Of a stretch of 64,000 nucleotides of DNA, positions 22,725-33,588 are shown one piece after another. Under the pieces are notes generated by a model. It worked only from the letters and a program-made list of their open reading frames with translations, made no database searches and was not told the DNA's origin. This DNA is from Pseudopyrenochaeta lycopersici (lineage: Eukaryota > Ascomycota > Dothideomycetes > Pleosporales > Pseudopyrenochaetaceae). Location of the stretch: contig NHZP01000008.1 of the NCBI GenBank assembly GCA_003313425.1, positions 1,426,001 to 1,490,000 of the forward strand, given 5' to 3'. A program made the position numbers and the translations under genes. Position 1 is the stretch's first letter. Every line of letters starts with the position of its first letter.

Positions 22725-23384
22725 AACGATTACGCTGCCCTTTGCCGCATGGATTCCTCTCGTCTCAGATGCTTAGCAAATTTCAAGAGAAGGAGAGTGG
22801 TATTGAAGCACCACTGATGAATGTCGAGGCTGAAATAAGGTCTTCATATCTGGGGCAACCACGTCTTTAACCTCATCTGCCGCCTGTTCGAGTTGCGTTG
22901 CTAGCGTCGGAAGGTGGAGACAAACCTGTCCACTAACTCGCATGTGGCGTCCAAACAGCTGCCTTGCACTCGCGCATACGTTTACAAGTCCAAACAGTGA
23001 TAGTATTATTATAACAGTGGGAGATGGAAGCCATTGTCAACGTGTTCAATTGCAGAACACTGCTAATTAAGATATGTAGCAGAGCGTTATAATCTTTGGG
23101 ATGACGTTGTGGAGTTGTAATTGTAGAGGGGAATAGACGAACTACCGGAAATAGCGTGGTCAAATGCCTATATCCGACAGACGCCGATGTAGGGAATAAT
23201 GCCGAAGTATCCGACCCTTATTAATCGTGTTGGTGGTACTCCGACGTCTAAACAAGCTTTCCAACCCTATCAACGCCTCTTCAACAAGATTCTCATATAA
23301 TCGCGCCATCCTTGTCTTAAACAAGGCGGAGGCTGCCCTATCGCACCCATCGTAAGCCTCCAGAGCACCTTCTTAGCCCAACAT
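22725..23384. other. Intergenic, 660 bp
   Basis: Promoter of the DHA1 permease and 3' end of the amidotransferase-like gene. No coding frame, repeat or recognisable operator. Confidence 0.4.
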
Positions 23385-24297
23385 CTACTCGTATTTATCG
23401 TCGTCACCGTGGAAGAATCGAAGCACGGCCTGAGCTACTATCAGGCCATCGTGCATCCAGTCTGCCCTCTCTGCAGCCTCCAGTGCTGCATCAATTGTAA
23501 TGCTTTCTGCCTTGACTCGCATTTCCAACTGCCTTCTCACCATTTTCTCGTCAAATTCCATATGGCCTTGCGTCGTGAATAGCCTCTTATGTATATAAAC
23601 ACCTTGTACGCCGGTATGATCGCTGATTCCCCATACATGCACCTTCGTACCTTTCGGGAGTAAGTCGGTTGTGGAAACAGATGGCGGGTTTACGACGTGA
23701 TCGAGATGCATTTGGTGCAGATGTATACGGTCTTGTTTCGGATCGAGGTTAAAAAGAGAGCGGCCTAGATCTGACAGAATGATAGCGGAGTGGCTAAGTT
23801 CCCACTCGCCATTTGCTTCGGGTTGGACCATGGATCCGAGTGTCCGGCAGAGGATTTGGTGACCGAAACATATTCCCGTGAAGCGGACGTCTGGCCTATG
23901 TATCCAGATATCTCATACACCGTTAACATCACTCTCAAACAGTTGGATAGTAAAGTAACATACGTTTAATGAATGCCATCAATTTATGTATCCAGTCATC
24001 ATCGCCGTACGCATCCCAACAACTACCCGTGATCAAAATAGCATGTATATCGTCGCCAATCTCCTCAGGCTTCGGGATCGTGCCTCCCTCTGGTTCGACT
24101 ACGTATTGCATGGCGGTTTCAATGCCTAATTTAGGGTCATGGTCCTCACCTGCTTTTTGTAAGAGTTCGTTGAGCACGACGCCAAACGAGCCCTTCTCTT
24201 TCTGTGTCTCTGGATGCGTCTCGTCTGTTTCGAGAACGAGCATGCGCACCTTATCCGGATGCTCAGAAACAATTGTTGTCGCTGCTGGTGGAACCAT
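23385..24297 (-). CDS. Class-I glutamine-amidotransferase-like protein
   Basis: 279-aa protein of the stand-alone GATase1 family, found in most fungi as a cytosolic protein of unsettled function. Two exons, 23964-24297 and 23385-23890, with a 73-nt intron. The splice yields AFIKHVRFTGICFGHQILCRTLGS, which contains the nucleophile elbow G-I-C-F-G-H, and the catalytic His is probably in HLHQMHLDHV. The start was set at ATG 24297 (MVPPAATTIV). The yeast relative YLR126C has been linked to copper and iron homeostasis (recalled knowledge). That is of interest because fungal isocyanides bind copper, but a link here is only inference. It has no synthetase partner domain, so it may act as a peptidase or hydrolase. 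Confidence 0.82.
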
Positions 24298-25039
24298 GTT
24301 TGTCGTAAAAGTCGAATTCAATTAAGATTGTGTAGAGCGGTTGAAAGACTTCGAAAAGACCATATTCAGGGACCAGACGAACAAGTTTTACTTATGTACA
24401 TTTTGCTATAAAGTTTGGGCGATGACGCGCGCCGTTGCGCACGGTCTCGGCTTCCAAGACTGCAGCGAAAGGTCTGGTTGCCACAGTCCCGCAGCCCAGA
24501 AGAGCCGCATCTTTGAAAGCACAACCAGGAACCAAGATTGAACTTGCTTCGATGACGGAGTTGGTGCTATTGTCGCAGGTAAGCTTTGCTTGCGTCTTGC
24601 AAATCATAACGTAATAGCGAGTCTTGGAAAGCTTGACAGTTCCGAGAATTCCGACTCCTCGGAACCTCTACCCGAGCACGCGGTTGACAAGATTCCCCGC
24701 ACTCCCAAAAGTCATCTTTTATCAGCTTAGATATCTACGCAACAACAAAAGATAATCCTGAAATTCTACTGTACATCATAGAGTATTACTTATAGTACCG
24801 TCCTAGCTTTACAGTTATTAACTAAAAGGTGTTGTTGTAGGTTAATCATGCGTTGCGCAGACACCTGCATTGGTGTTCGCTCCAGTCTTAGCGTATTTTT
24901 GGTGAGATTAGAGGTTTTGGCAGTGCGGCGATTTTTGTCAACCACGTGCCGAGGCAGTAGTGTAGGTAGAACTAGTGTTGTTGACTCTGCCCATCGTATA
25001 TCCAGGCTTGAATGCTTCAAACTTTTGCGTACTTGTTGT
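24298..25039. other. Intergenic, 742 bp
   Basis: Promoter of the amidotransferase-like gene plus the 3' region of the threonine aldolase gene. The reverse frame at 24,392-24,607 has no family resemblance. Nothing else seen. Confidence 0.4.
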
Positions 25040-26230
25040 CTACTCTACAGCTTTGCCATTCATCTTCAATTCCTCTGGATCATGCGGAGCTTTGGCCTTC
25101 TTCCCACTCGACTCTCTCCCTGTCAGGACCTCAGTGAACAGCTTGCGTAACCGCTCAATTGCCTCTTCACCAATCTGGTAGTGCACTACAAACCTGCCAG
25201 CACGGACCCTTACTCCATACTTCTCTGCCAGCTCAATGAAGTGATTGTCTTCAATGCCATGAGCGTTCAGATCCAGCCACACCATATTCGTGTCAACAGG
25301 ATACTGCAGCTTGCCTCCAAGATCCGTCCAAATACTCTGTATCCTCTTGGCATTCTCGTGTGACTGGGCAAGCTTACCGCCAAGGAAAGTCTCTTCGACA
25401 GCAACGCGAGCGGGGGCTGCAACAACGCCTGCTTGTCTCAAGCCACCACCAATAGACTTCCGGGTCCAGCGGCTGCGCTTGATAAAGGATTGTGTACCTA
25501 CAATAATGCTGCCAATAGGTGCTCCAAGACCCTTGCTGAAGCAAAGGCTCACGCTATCGAATTCGGCGCAGAATTCTTTGAGCGACCCAGCTCCAGCAGC
25601 TACGGCCTCCCACAACCGTGCACCGTCCAGATGCATGATGATGCCTTGCTCGCGCGCCCAAGCCGATATCCGCTTGACTTCTGACAGCGGCATGATTGCG
25701 CCATTCAGTGTGTTCTCGAGCGATATGACACGTGTGGGGCAGGCGTGAACATCGTCAGATAGTACAGCATACTTCTGGACTTCTTCCAGCGTCATGTACT
25801 TGTTGTTGTTGGGATCAATCGGCTGCACCATAGCCTGGCTCAAGGTTGCAACACCCCCTGCCTCATAGTTTATAATGTGCCCTCTTCGGTCGCACAGGAT
25901 GGCGTGTGGGGGAGTGTTGAGATGTGCTCGCAACGCAACCTGGTTACCCATGGTCCCTGAAAGCACCAGAAGCGCGTCATCTTTGCCCGCGAGATCGGCG
26001 ATGAAGCGTTCGAGCAAGAGTGTGGTCGGGTCCTCCATAGAGACATCGTCGAGCAGCGAGCATTCCTGGATCGCCTTCAGCATCGACGCTGTAGGCGTCG
26101 TGTGCACATCGGAGCGGAAGTCGAAGGCAGCAGGGTTCTGTTCGGCGCCCCAAGCGTTGCCATTGGAAGGCGCCCCGTTCAGTGCGGTGCTTTTGCTGCC
26201 AGTGGCAGTATATGCTGCGAATTCGGACAT
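25040..26230 (-). CDS. GLY1: L-threonine/L-allo-threonine aldolase
   Basis: PLP enzyme that cleaves threonine or allo-threonine to glycine and acetaldehyde. Single exon of 396 aa starting MSEFAAYTATGS at 26230. Visible fold-type I features: FDFRSDVHTTPTASML at the N-terminus, the LSGTMGNQVALRAHL phosphate-binding region, IIMHLDGARLWEA with the pyridine-binding Asp, and LCFSKGLGAPIGS with the Schiff-base lysine. The C-terminus has about 25 extra charged residues. Length and motifs match yeast GLY1. A beta-hydroxy-amino-acid aldolase could in principle supply or cleave an unusual amino acid for the cluster, but a housekeeping role is equally likely. On the same strand as its neighbours with its own 566-bp upstream region. 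Confidence 0.93.
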   Translation of the reverse strand: MSEFAAYTATGSKSTALNGAPSNGNAWGAEQNPAAFDFRSDVHTTPTASMLKAIQECSLLDDVSMEDPTTLLLERFIADLAGKDDALLVLSGTMGNQVALRAHLNTPPHAILCDRRGHIINYEAGGVATLSQAMVQPIDPNNNKYMTLEEVQKYAVLSDDVHACPTRVISLENTLNGAIMPLSEVKRISAWAREQGIIMHLDGARLWEAVAAGAGSLKEFCAEFDSVSLCFSKGLGAPIGSIIVGTQSFIKRSRWTRKSIGGGLRQAGVVAAPARVAVEETFLGGKLAQSHENAKRIQSIWTDLGGKLQYPVDTNMVWLDLNAHGIEDNHFIELAEKYGVRVRAGRFVVHYQIGEEAIERLRKLFTEVLTGRESSGKKAKAPHDPEELKMNGKAVE

Positions 26231-26796
26231 GGCGAGAAGTGGCCGTGAGGCGTGTAGCAGGCGCGATGGCGGGATGGTGGGGTTGTGTGACGATGTGACA
26301 GGCGCTCGACTACCCGCCCGGTGACTGGTTACTGGAGGGTGGTAAGGTCAATCGCACAGAAGGTGGACGGAACCACGTACTGAAGAGGCGGGCGTGCGGA
26401 TATAACCGTGGTGGCGGCATTGCAAGGGAGTGGTGGTGGAGTCGAAGGGGCGTGAAGCCGAAGCTAGGCGAAGGAAGTCGTTGATGCGCGGAAAAGCGAT
26501 CAGTCCGATTCGCTGGAATTCAAATCTTGTCCACTGGACACACTAATACAAACGCAAAAGGCAGGAAACACGTCCCAATTTCTGCCTGTCATGTATCAAC
26601 TTGCTTAGACATGGAAAATAATGGAAATGCACGCATGGATACGGACATTTGAGTATTTCTCAAGGCATCGTCTTCGACACGAAACCCAGTTGATCCAACA
26701 TCAAAGACACCCCAGCTTGACTCAGAGAGTGTAATTTTCAATTCGAGGAAAGTTCCTTTGAATAATTCTGGAGAACTGATATTGATAGATGGGTCC
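26231..26796. promoter_or_regulatory. Intergenic, 566 bp, threonine aldolase promoter
   Basis: Upstream region of the threonine aldolase gene and 3' region of the acyltransferase gene. The first 250 bp next to the aldolase are GC-rich, like the promoters of constitutive genes in this window. No operator recognised. Confidence 0.4.
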
Positions 26797-28203
26797 TCAT
26801 TCGTCTACTGACCAGCGCCGCCAAGCCGCATCCCCAGCTAACCTCTCCATATCCTCCTCGCGCAGTAGAACACTGACCTCAATCTCCTCTCTGTCCTGCT
26901 GCATTCTTCGACGTGGAAGGAACGTCACCACACCATTCAACTTCATGAAAGCACTTCGCATGTATCTAGGTTGGCCGATGCTGGCTCCGAAGTCCAGGTC
27001 ATATACGCCTACCTGCGCCCAGCTGATGAAGTGTAAATCGCTAGGCCCATTGAACAACCACGACATAGTCACGTCTGACAGGTCGGGGTTCATGTCGGAG
27101 AGATGGACTATTGATGCTATGTACGAGGCCGTGAGATGGTCGGCTGCACTCGCAACCGCGTCGACAATGGGAATCAGTTTCTCGATCTGATCCAAGGAGG
27201 GCATAAAGGAAAGCGCAGTTATGGGCTGTTCTGCGTGCGCATAGCCGATCGCGTTCCCTAAGAATGGTGGATCAAGAAGTGACTCTCCAACAAGATGGCG
27301 GCCGCTGACTGGGTAGTCCATCTTCGACGTCGTAGCTGTGAGAGCCCCTTCATGCCTAGTGGCGCGTATATGCGTGATCGACGACCATATTATGGCCGTT
27401 AGGATATTGTTCACTGTTAAATAGCTCGAAGGCAGCTTATCCGCAAGCGCAAGCTTCACAGCTTTAATCTTTGCGCCCGAGAAAGCGAAAACCCTGTTTG
27501 TACCGGCACCTGTCTCCAGATTTCCAACGACACCAGCTGTTTTCTTTGCAATCTTTTGGGACCTCAGTGTATATTCGGGGTGACGGGCGAGTACTTCCTC
27601 AAAGCTGAGCGCCATGATGTCGTCCGGAACTTCTGATTTTCCCCCTAGTATACGATTTCTGCGTTGGTAGATCTCATCTGGATCCGGGCTACTGATGGGA
27701 ATAATTGATTCTGACGTCCCAAATCTTGCATTGTGGGCCAAAATGCGCAGAATTTCGCTGTACCCAGAGCCATCCACGACCTTATGGTTCGTAACAATGC
27801 AGACCACAAGACCGCCTTCGATCTTCGTGTAGCTTCCCGCCAACACAGGAGCGGCGCCGGCTGTGGGCGCTGGAGAGGGAAATATTTCTGGTGGAAATGG
27901 AGTTCTGTTTGTTTTCAATTCCGAAAAGCTTGAAAGAGCACTTGGAGCAGGACGCTCTTCGAATCGAGGCGTGGGATCAAACGGGTCAGTAGTCAGGAAG
28001 GACTGCTTGCGTTCGGAGATGCCCTTTTCGGAGACTTTGCCCTTGAGATACGGAAGCTGATCACACGTTTTTTTCAGGGCAGCCTGAAGGACTGCGATGG
28101 CAGGCTCATACTCTGTGACCGAGAAGACCAGGGCCATTCGAGTGTATATGTTGGGACCATGTTGGTCTAGGGGCGAAAGAAAGATATCTTGTGTTGACGA
28201 CAT
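26797..28203 (-). CDS. BAHD/trichothecene-3-O-acetyltransferase-like acyltransferase
   Basis: CoA-dependent acyltransferase of the fungal transferase family (PF02458-like), single exon, 468 aa from ATG at 28203 (MSSTQDIFLSPLDQHG). The catalytic HxxxD motif reads NHKVVDGSGY with His about 140 and Asp about 144. The second family motif, DFG, appears near the C-terminus as YDLDFGASIGQP. These enzymes transfer acetyl or longer acyl groups to hydroxyls or amines of secondary metabolites. The opening 'STQDIFLSPLDQ' is typical of fungal members. It lies immediately downstream of, and on the same strand as, the isocyanide synthase-dioxygenase gene (359-bp spacer), so co-regulation is plausible. The acceptor is not readable from sequence. 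Confidence 0.88.
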   Translation of the reverse strand: MSSTQDIFLSPLDQHGPNIYTRMALVFSVTEYEPAIAVLQAALKKTCDQLPYLKGKVSEKGISERKQSFLTTDPFDPTPRFEERPAPSALSSFSELKTNRTPFPPEIFPSPAPTAGAAPVLAGSYTKIEGGLVVCIVTNHKVVDGSGYSEILRILAHNARFGTSESIIPISSPDPDEIYQRRNRILGGKSEVPDDIMALSFEEVLARHPEYTLRSQKIAKKTAGVVGNLETGAGTNRVFAFSGAKIKAVKLALADKLPSSYLTVNNILTAIIWSSITHIRATRHEGALTATTSKMDYPVSGRHLVGESLLDPPFLGNAIGYAHAEQPITALSFMPSLDQIEKLIPIVDAVASAADHLTASYIASIVHLSDMNPDLSDVTMSWLFNGPSDLHFISWAQVGVYDLDFGASIGQPRYMRSAFMKLNGVVTFLPRRRMQQDREEIEVSVLLREEDMERLAGDAAWRRWSVDE

Positions 28204-28562
28204 AACTAACACAGAGACTTGCGTGAACGATCCTTTGTCCGTCAAATACGAAAGTGGGACAAGTAGTTGGTATGCTTCACAAGCTGTTGGGAGGTAGGAA
28301 ACTTATACAAACACGGTCGGGCCTCTCTGCTTTCTGCGGACTAAAGCAATCCTTCAACTCAACACCCAAGACTATGACTGACCATTTAGGGGGCATGATA
28401 GTGCAAACGCACGAAAGAGCACAGATTCAACAGCATGTATGGGACAAAAAACCGAGCAAGAGCACCTGGGCATCGCTTAGCGCTGAGAAATCCTACAAAC
28501 ACGACGGTAAGGCGTTCATCTACCACTACAGGATTTCCGCTTCCTGCAGATGGCTAGCTATC
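28204..28562. promoter_or_regulatory. 359-bp spacer, acyltransferase promoter
   Basis: Region between the acyltransferase start and the synthase-dioxygenase stop. No coding frame or clear motif. Its shortness suggests the acyltransferase promoter is compact. Confidence 0.4.
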
Positions 28563-30772
28563 TCAGTCAAAGTGGATCCTCCACATTTCCCTCTCACATT
28601 CCCCCGTAAACGCCGTCCGTGTATGCAACATAGACACATTATCGTTCACCAATAGGTCCCCTTGCTCCCACTCAAACCTCAAACAAACCCTGTAGTCATA
28701 CAAAAGTTTGTTGATCACGTTCACCAGATCCTGACCAGCCTCATCGTTCTCGATCTCAATGTAGTACTTGGAGAACTTGGTCTTGGTCCACGGCTCATGC
28801 CATCGCAGACACGGAGCCCCCGTCTCCTTGTGCCGCACTACAAGCGGCAGTCCGACCTGCTTAGCAGACCAGAACCCATCATTAACCATACTCCACGTGG
28901 CTTTCTCAAGCCTTTCTAGTGAGAATGGCGAAGGCAGATACCTCAAGAAAAGCCTGGAAGCTGCAAACAGGGTATAGCCATCCCCTTTCGGCGCTGTGGA
29001 GATGCACGTAAAATACTGATACCTCGGCGGTGTGAGCACCTTCTTCACTTCTCCCGTTACCTCATCAACATGGTCAACAAACTTGAAGATGCCGTCGAAA
29101 TGCATTGGCATGGCTTCATTTGACGTCACATTGTTGGCATTCTTGTCTGTTTCGCGAGAGTCGCGCACTTTAAGGATCTGCCCGAACGTCCAGGTAAGAA
29201 TTTCACCAAGCTCGTGACCTTTAGCGAGGAAGAGAGCTTCGTCTGTGGAGGAGCTGAAGCCGCGGAGCACAATTGGAGAATGAGTCTGCGAGAGACGACG
29301 GATTTTGCGCATCGGTAGCGTGCTGATGGATGGGGCCGTCGCGCTGTCTTCCCCAAGTGATGGCACAGGTCGGATGATGATGCCGGTGGGGTAGAGATGT
29401 TCAAACGTAACATTCAAACCATCGGTATGCCAGTCGAACACATCTGACTTCGCACGGTAGTGAGATGGCCTTCCGTTTTCATCATGGACCAACTCGTGAG
29501 TATCACGCACTTCGCTCGCGCGCACAGTGCGATAGTTTCCATCCAGCTCCACTGAAATCACAGAGTGCCAGGGCGTCAGGCATTTTGCCCCACGCTCCTG
29601 AGGAAGTAAAGAAATGGGCAATTTTCCTTTTCTGTTTCGCGAATTGTGGATTGACAGACGCACGTAGTCGCCTCGATTTGCTTGGAGGGCAGCTCCGTAC
29701 GCTTTCCAGCGCAACATCATGTTCTTTGCGATATCTTGAACCTTGGTCTGCTTCGCCTCGGCTGAAAGACATTGCAAGATAGGACTGTGGGCCAGATCCT
29801 CTGCCGCGTAAGCAATGTAGCTCTGATATGTCAACCGCGCATCTGCGTCAGACCTACGGCTCATGTCGACTTCAAACTCGATATCGCGATACCGATACAA
29901 TAGCTCCCGTCGAATACAGGAAGCATGCTGTAAATAATACTCTTTCGTCCACTGACCAGGTTCATCATGGTCGAGTAGATCCCAGAGTCTGATGAACTTG
30001 ATCTGGTGAAGACCGTTGTCATCAGCCATACGACGTAAGGCTTCACCATAGTTCCAAACATCCTCATCCGAGACCCCGAGAAGATCTTTAATTTCATCTG
30101 TTAGCAATTGGATCCATCAATCCAAGACCAGAGATGCAACTTACCATTGTAAACCAATCCATCCGAGCAGACAAACACTTCTGCACCCTTGTCATACAAT
30201 CTCCCCACATTTTCGCACAAGCCTTGCAGATGTGCCAACGCCAACTTCTCTCCTAGATCTGGGAGCACACCAAGCACCTTGTCCGCTGCATTGGGGCTTT
30301 TGAAGGGGAAGCCTGGGAGCAGAAGGCGGATCGGTTGGTTGGCTTCTATCTGGCCGGCTACCCGCGGTATGAATCCAGCGAGGTCAGACCAAGGAGTGTC
30401 ATTGAGATCAGTGTGGAGAGCGTATGTTTCAAGGACCTCAAGGACTGCGAGGGCGGTTTGAAGCGGGGGGGTAGGCTTGCTAGTCGTGGAAGGAGGGGAA
30501 TCAGTGACGAGGAGCGGCTTGTGAGACTGATGGGCTTGTTCGGTAGCTGATTGCACACATTTTTGGTCGCCAGGAGAGCTAGGCTGGTTGATATCATCCT
30601 TTGCTGAGATTGGGGAAGAGTTCGACGCCGAGTCAGAGGCCAGCTCCATAGAAGTGATAAGTACGGTGTCTTTCTCACTATCCCTTGGTTTGATATTATT
30701 TAATTGTAACTCAGGAGAATCGATTTGATCCTCAAGAGGCAGGAAGTCTGTCGCAGTTTGGATGAGCGGCAT
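28563..30772 (-). CDS. Isocyanide synthase-TauD dioxygenase fusion
   Basis: Two exons, 30145-30772 and 28563-30097 (47-nt intron), 720 aa. About 100 disordered Ser/Thr/Pro residues precede a DIT1/PvcA domain (about 105-450), with LLLPGFPFKSPN, VLPDLGEKLALAHLQGL, VFVCSDGLVYND (completed by the splice) and GDYVRLSIHNS. A TauD/PvcB-like Fe(II)/2-oxoglutarate dioxygenase follows (about 480-720): HFD iron motif near His542/Asp544, distal His in NVSMLHTRTAF near 701, and the 2OG-binding Arg in REMWRIHFD near 716. PvcA-type synthases turn an amino-acid amine into an isocyanide with ribulose-5-phosphate as carbon donor. Fused dioxygenases desaturate or decarboxylate the product, as in xanthocillin-type clusters. 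All key residues appear intact. The choice of amino acid cannot be read. Confidence 0.93.
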
Positions 30773-31867
30773 GGTAAAAAGTACGACACAAAAGACGTTT
30801 GATCGCCCTGAACAGCGATGCCAGCGTACATCTCTTTATGCACACCGAATTTGTCAAAGCACTCCTCATCCGTCACCCATAACTGAGTGTCATGGAGTGT
30901 TAGGGCGCCATTTACCTGTCAGCCCACCAAGGGCCCACAGTCAAGACACGGCGTCAGTCAACCTCCGCTTCACACAAGATCAGCAAGCACACGGGGGAAG
31001 AACCCCAGCAAATACTGCTTACGCACTTCAAGAGACTTGCGGTGGCATGCAACAGTCCCAAGCGCCTTTAGCCGATGTGCAGTGCATGCTGACGATCCCT
31101 CCTACAACATCGACCCCCATGCCAAGTTCACAACTTCCAGTAAATGTCCTCAACACAGCTGGTACCAACATGGGCCCGTGCATCTGAGATGGCTCTGCCC
31201 GCATGCATGCGCATGCCTTTGCGACCGGAAGGCAACCATGCCACCCGAGAAGGATACGAACGGCAGGAGCTTGTGCGACGCATCCAGTAAAAGCTCACAA
31301 AATGCGCCAAATACGAGAAAGCATCTTGGTCATGCTGTTGGAGGACGTCGTATTTTGGTTTGTTGAGCACATTTACCCAGATCCACAGGGATTGCAAGGG
31401 TGGCGCCATAGCGTCCGCGCGGAGACTTGGCGGAGATCGTGGCTGTTGGGGGCGTATTAGAGAGGATTTACTCTTACTCTCAGCAATGGTAAAGTATGCG
31501 GAAGGAGCGGGCTCGGCGATGATGCCCGGAACAAGGAAATCCTAGGCTTCGAGGATCATCGCTGATGTGATAGTGAAAAGCCCCGGTGAAGGATTGTGAT
31601 TGTGGAGGGTTGGTTCCATGAGCACGTCTAGTCGGTGTGAGCTCATCCTGCATCAGATGTGCAAGCACAAGTTCGGGTAGTAGGCGTCTGCAGATTTCGG
31701 TACCAGGACAATTGGAGTGGATGCAGGGGCGTGGCAGTTGAAGTGTGAACAAGCGAACAAGGCTACATCATTCGCCCTCCCATCTTATGGATGTCAAGCC
31801 GAGGGCTTCAGACATTACTTACATACTTCTTGTCGCTTTTTCCCAGATCACACAATCTTCTGCCATC
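30773..31867. promoter_or_regulatory. Bidirectional promoter of the synthase-dioxygenase and the P450
   Basis: A 1,095-bp gap between two divergent starts. No coding frame of quality. It contains TGTGCTCA on the minus strand (31,364-31,371), identical to the octamer reported for the copper regulator Mac1/MacA in Aspergillus fumigatus, and a 7-of-8 copy on the same strand (31,619-31,626). The exact octamer occurs once more in the window (51,834) in repeat DNA, so chance is not excluded. Confidence 0.4.
31364..31371 (-). promoter_or_regulatory. Candidate Mac1/MacA copper-response octamer
   Basis: TGTGCTCA on the minus strand, about 590 bp upstream of the synthase-dioxygenase start and 497 bp upstream of the P450 start. 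Fungal isocyanide synthase clusters are known to be induced by copper starvation through MacA. The match alone is weak: about two exact hits are expected by chance in 64 kb counting both strands, and two are present. Confidence 0.25.
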
Positions 31868-33588
31868 ATGTCTTACGTCTATAGCGCTCTTGCGGTAATT
31901 TGGCTACTTTTTCTGTCTTACGGCGCGTACAGAATCATTGTCGGGTGGATTCTACCACCCGCTCATTTCCCCAAAAACCTTCCCACAATTCCATTCTACT
32001 ACACACTTCTACCACTCATCAAAGATGTCGATCAGGAGCAACTATGGCACAAGTATCTCAAAGAGCCCCTGACCAAATACGGCGCTGTTAAGATTTACTT
32101 TGGCGGCGCTTGGAATATCTTGATCACGAGGCCAGCATATATCAACCAAGTCTTCAAACAAGATGATGTCTTTCCAAAAGCCGGAAACCATGTCAAGAAC
32201 CCACAGTCGATCCTCGCACTATACACAGGGGAGAATGTCATTAGTGCTATTAATGATCAGTGGAGGGGCTTCGCAGCGATTGTGAAGCCAGGGCTTCAAG
32301 CTGATGTGGATACGTCTATCATTGTTGAAAATGCCGAAAAGTTGATTGGCATGCTCCTCCGCGAGCAGGAGCAGAAAGGTAGCGTCGTTATGCCGAAACC
32401 ACTTCAAGATTATACATTGGCAAATTTGAGTGAGGCGTTGCTTGGGGCAAGCTTCAAAGTAGGCCTAGCAGATTTGAATCCACACAACTCATACTGACAC
32501 ACATCAGACACTTGATGATCCAAATGCACCACTATCCAAACTTCAGTCCGAGATCAAACCAAAGATATTCAACCCATTTTACCTGAATTTCCCGATGCTC
32601 GATCATTTCAAGATTGCCAGTCGAGAAGAAGCGCGTCGGCTAGTCGTCAAGTTCAAGAATGAGCTTTGCGACATTGTGCTCTCAGGTCATAAGCACAAGC
32701 ACCCACAGGGTATGGAATCCAACCATTTGGGCTGTAGATTGGTTACTGCATACGAGACTGGTCTAATGTAAGCTGAACCTGTAGCACTTTGTAGTTTCTG
32801 CAATGACTCACACATCATTGTAGTAACAGATATCATCTGCAGCAAAACTGCCTTTCTATGTTTCTCGCAGGGCATGAGAACCCTCAAATCCTGCTTCTTT
32901 CCATGATGAGGATGCTTGCAGAACACAAGGCATGTTTAAAATGATCATGTTTAGCAATAAAAAGCTGACAATGATGGGGAATTACAGGACTTACAGGAGA
33001 CCTTACGAAGCCAGATTCTGGAGTTGAGCCTGGAAGATCAGGTCAATCCGTCAGCCCTAGCAGAGATTCCGCTCCTCACGGCGACCATCTACGAGACGTT
33101 ACGCCTCTATCCACCTATCTCACAACTTATGAATCGTCGCACAGAAGAAGATGTTATACTTGGAGAAAATATCCTGCTCAAAAAGGGGACATATTGTGGA
33201 TACAATGGCTACACTACAAACCGAGACACGGAGTTCTGGGGCCCTGATTCGCACGAGTTCCGTCCTCAGAGATGGGGTGACAATGCAGAAGACATACAGA
33301 TGCTGTTTCGCAAGACAAGCAGCAAGTCGACTTTCATCAGCTTTCACGGCGGGCGAAGAACGTGCCTCGGTATTAAATTTGCAATGATGGGAGCCAGGAT
33401 ATCAATTTCGAAATTGTTGACGGCTCTGGAGTGGGACCTTGACCCATCATGGCCGAAGAGAATGACCCCAGTGAGTGTGATGTTCTCTACCCGTTGCATG
33501 ACGAGCTGTGCGCTGATCTTGTTCCTAGGCTGGACCGCTCATGCCAAGAATGCTGAGGATGCAGTTCACAAAAATAGGAAAGACATAG
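31868..33588 (+). CDS. Cytochrome P450, CYP56/DIT2-like
   Basis: Membrane-anchored monooxygenase of 499 aa. Five exons: 31868-32458, 32508-32767, 32824-32929, 32988-33470 and 33529-33588. An N-terminal anchor (about residues 4-30) is followed by a Pro-rich hinge (PAHFPKNLP), the I-helix FLAGHENPQ, the K-helix ExxR in IYETLRLYPP, the EFRPQRW region and the heme loop FHGGRRTCLG with ligand Cys near 445. Exon 3 to 4 requires a GC-AG intron (AAG/GCATGT...ATTACAG). It is the only clean in-frame join, and it gives AEHKDLQETLRSQI. The overall pattern matches the yeast DIT2 family, which couples N-formyl-tyrosine to bisformyl-dityrosine. It lies divergent from the synthase-dioxygenase and convergent with the second synthase, so it probably acts on an isocyanide or formamide product. 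Confidence 0.9.
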
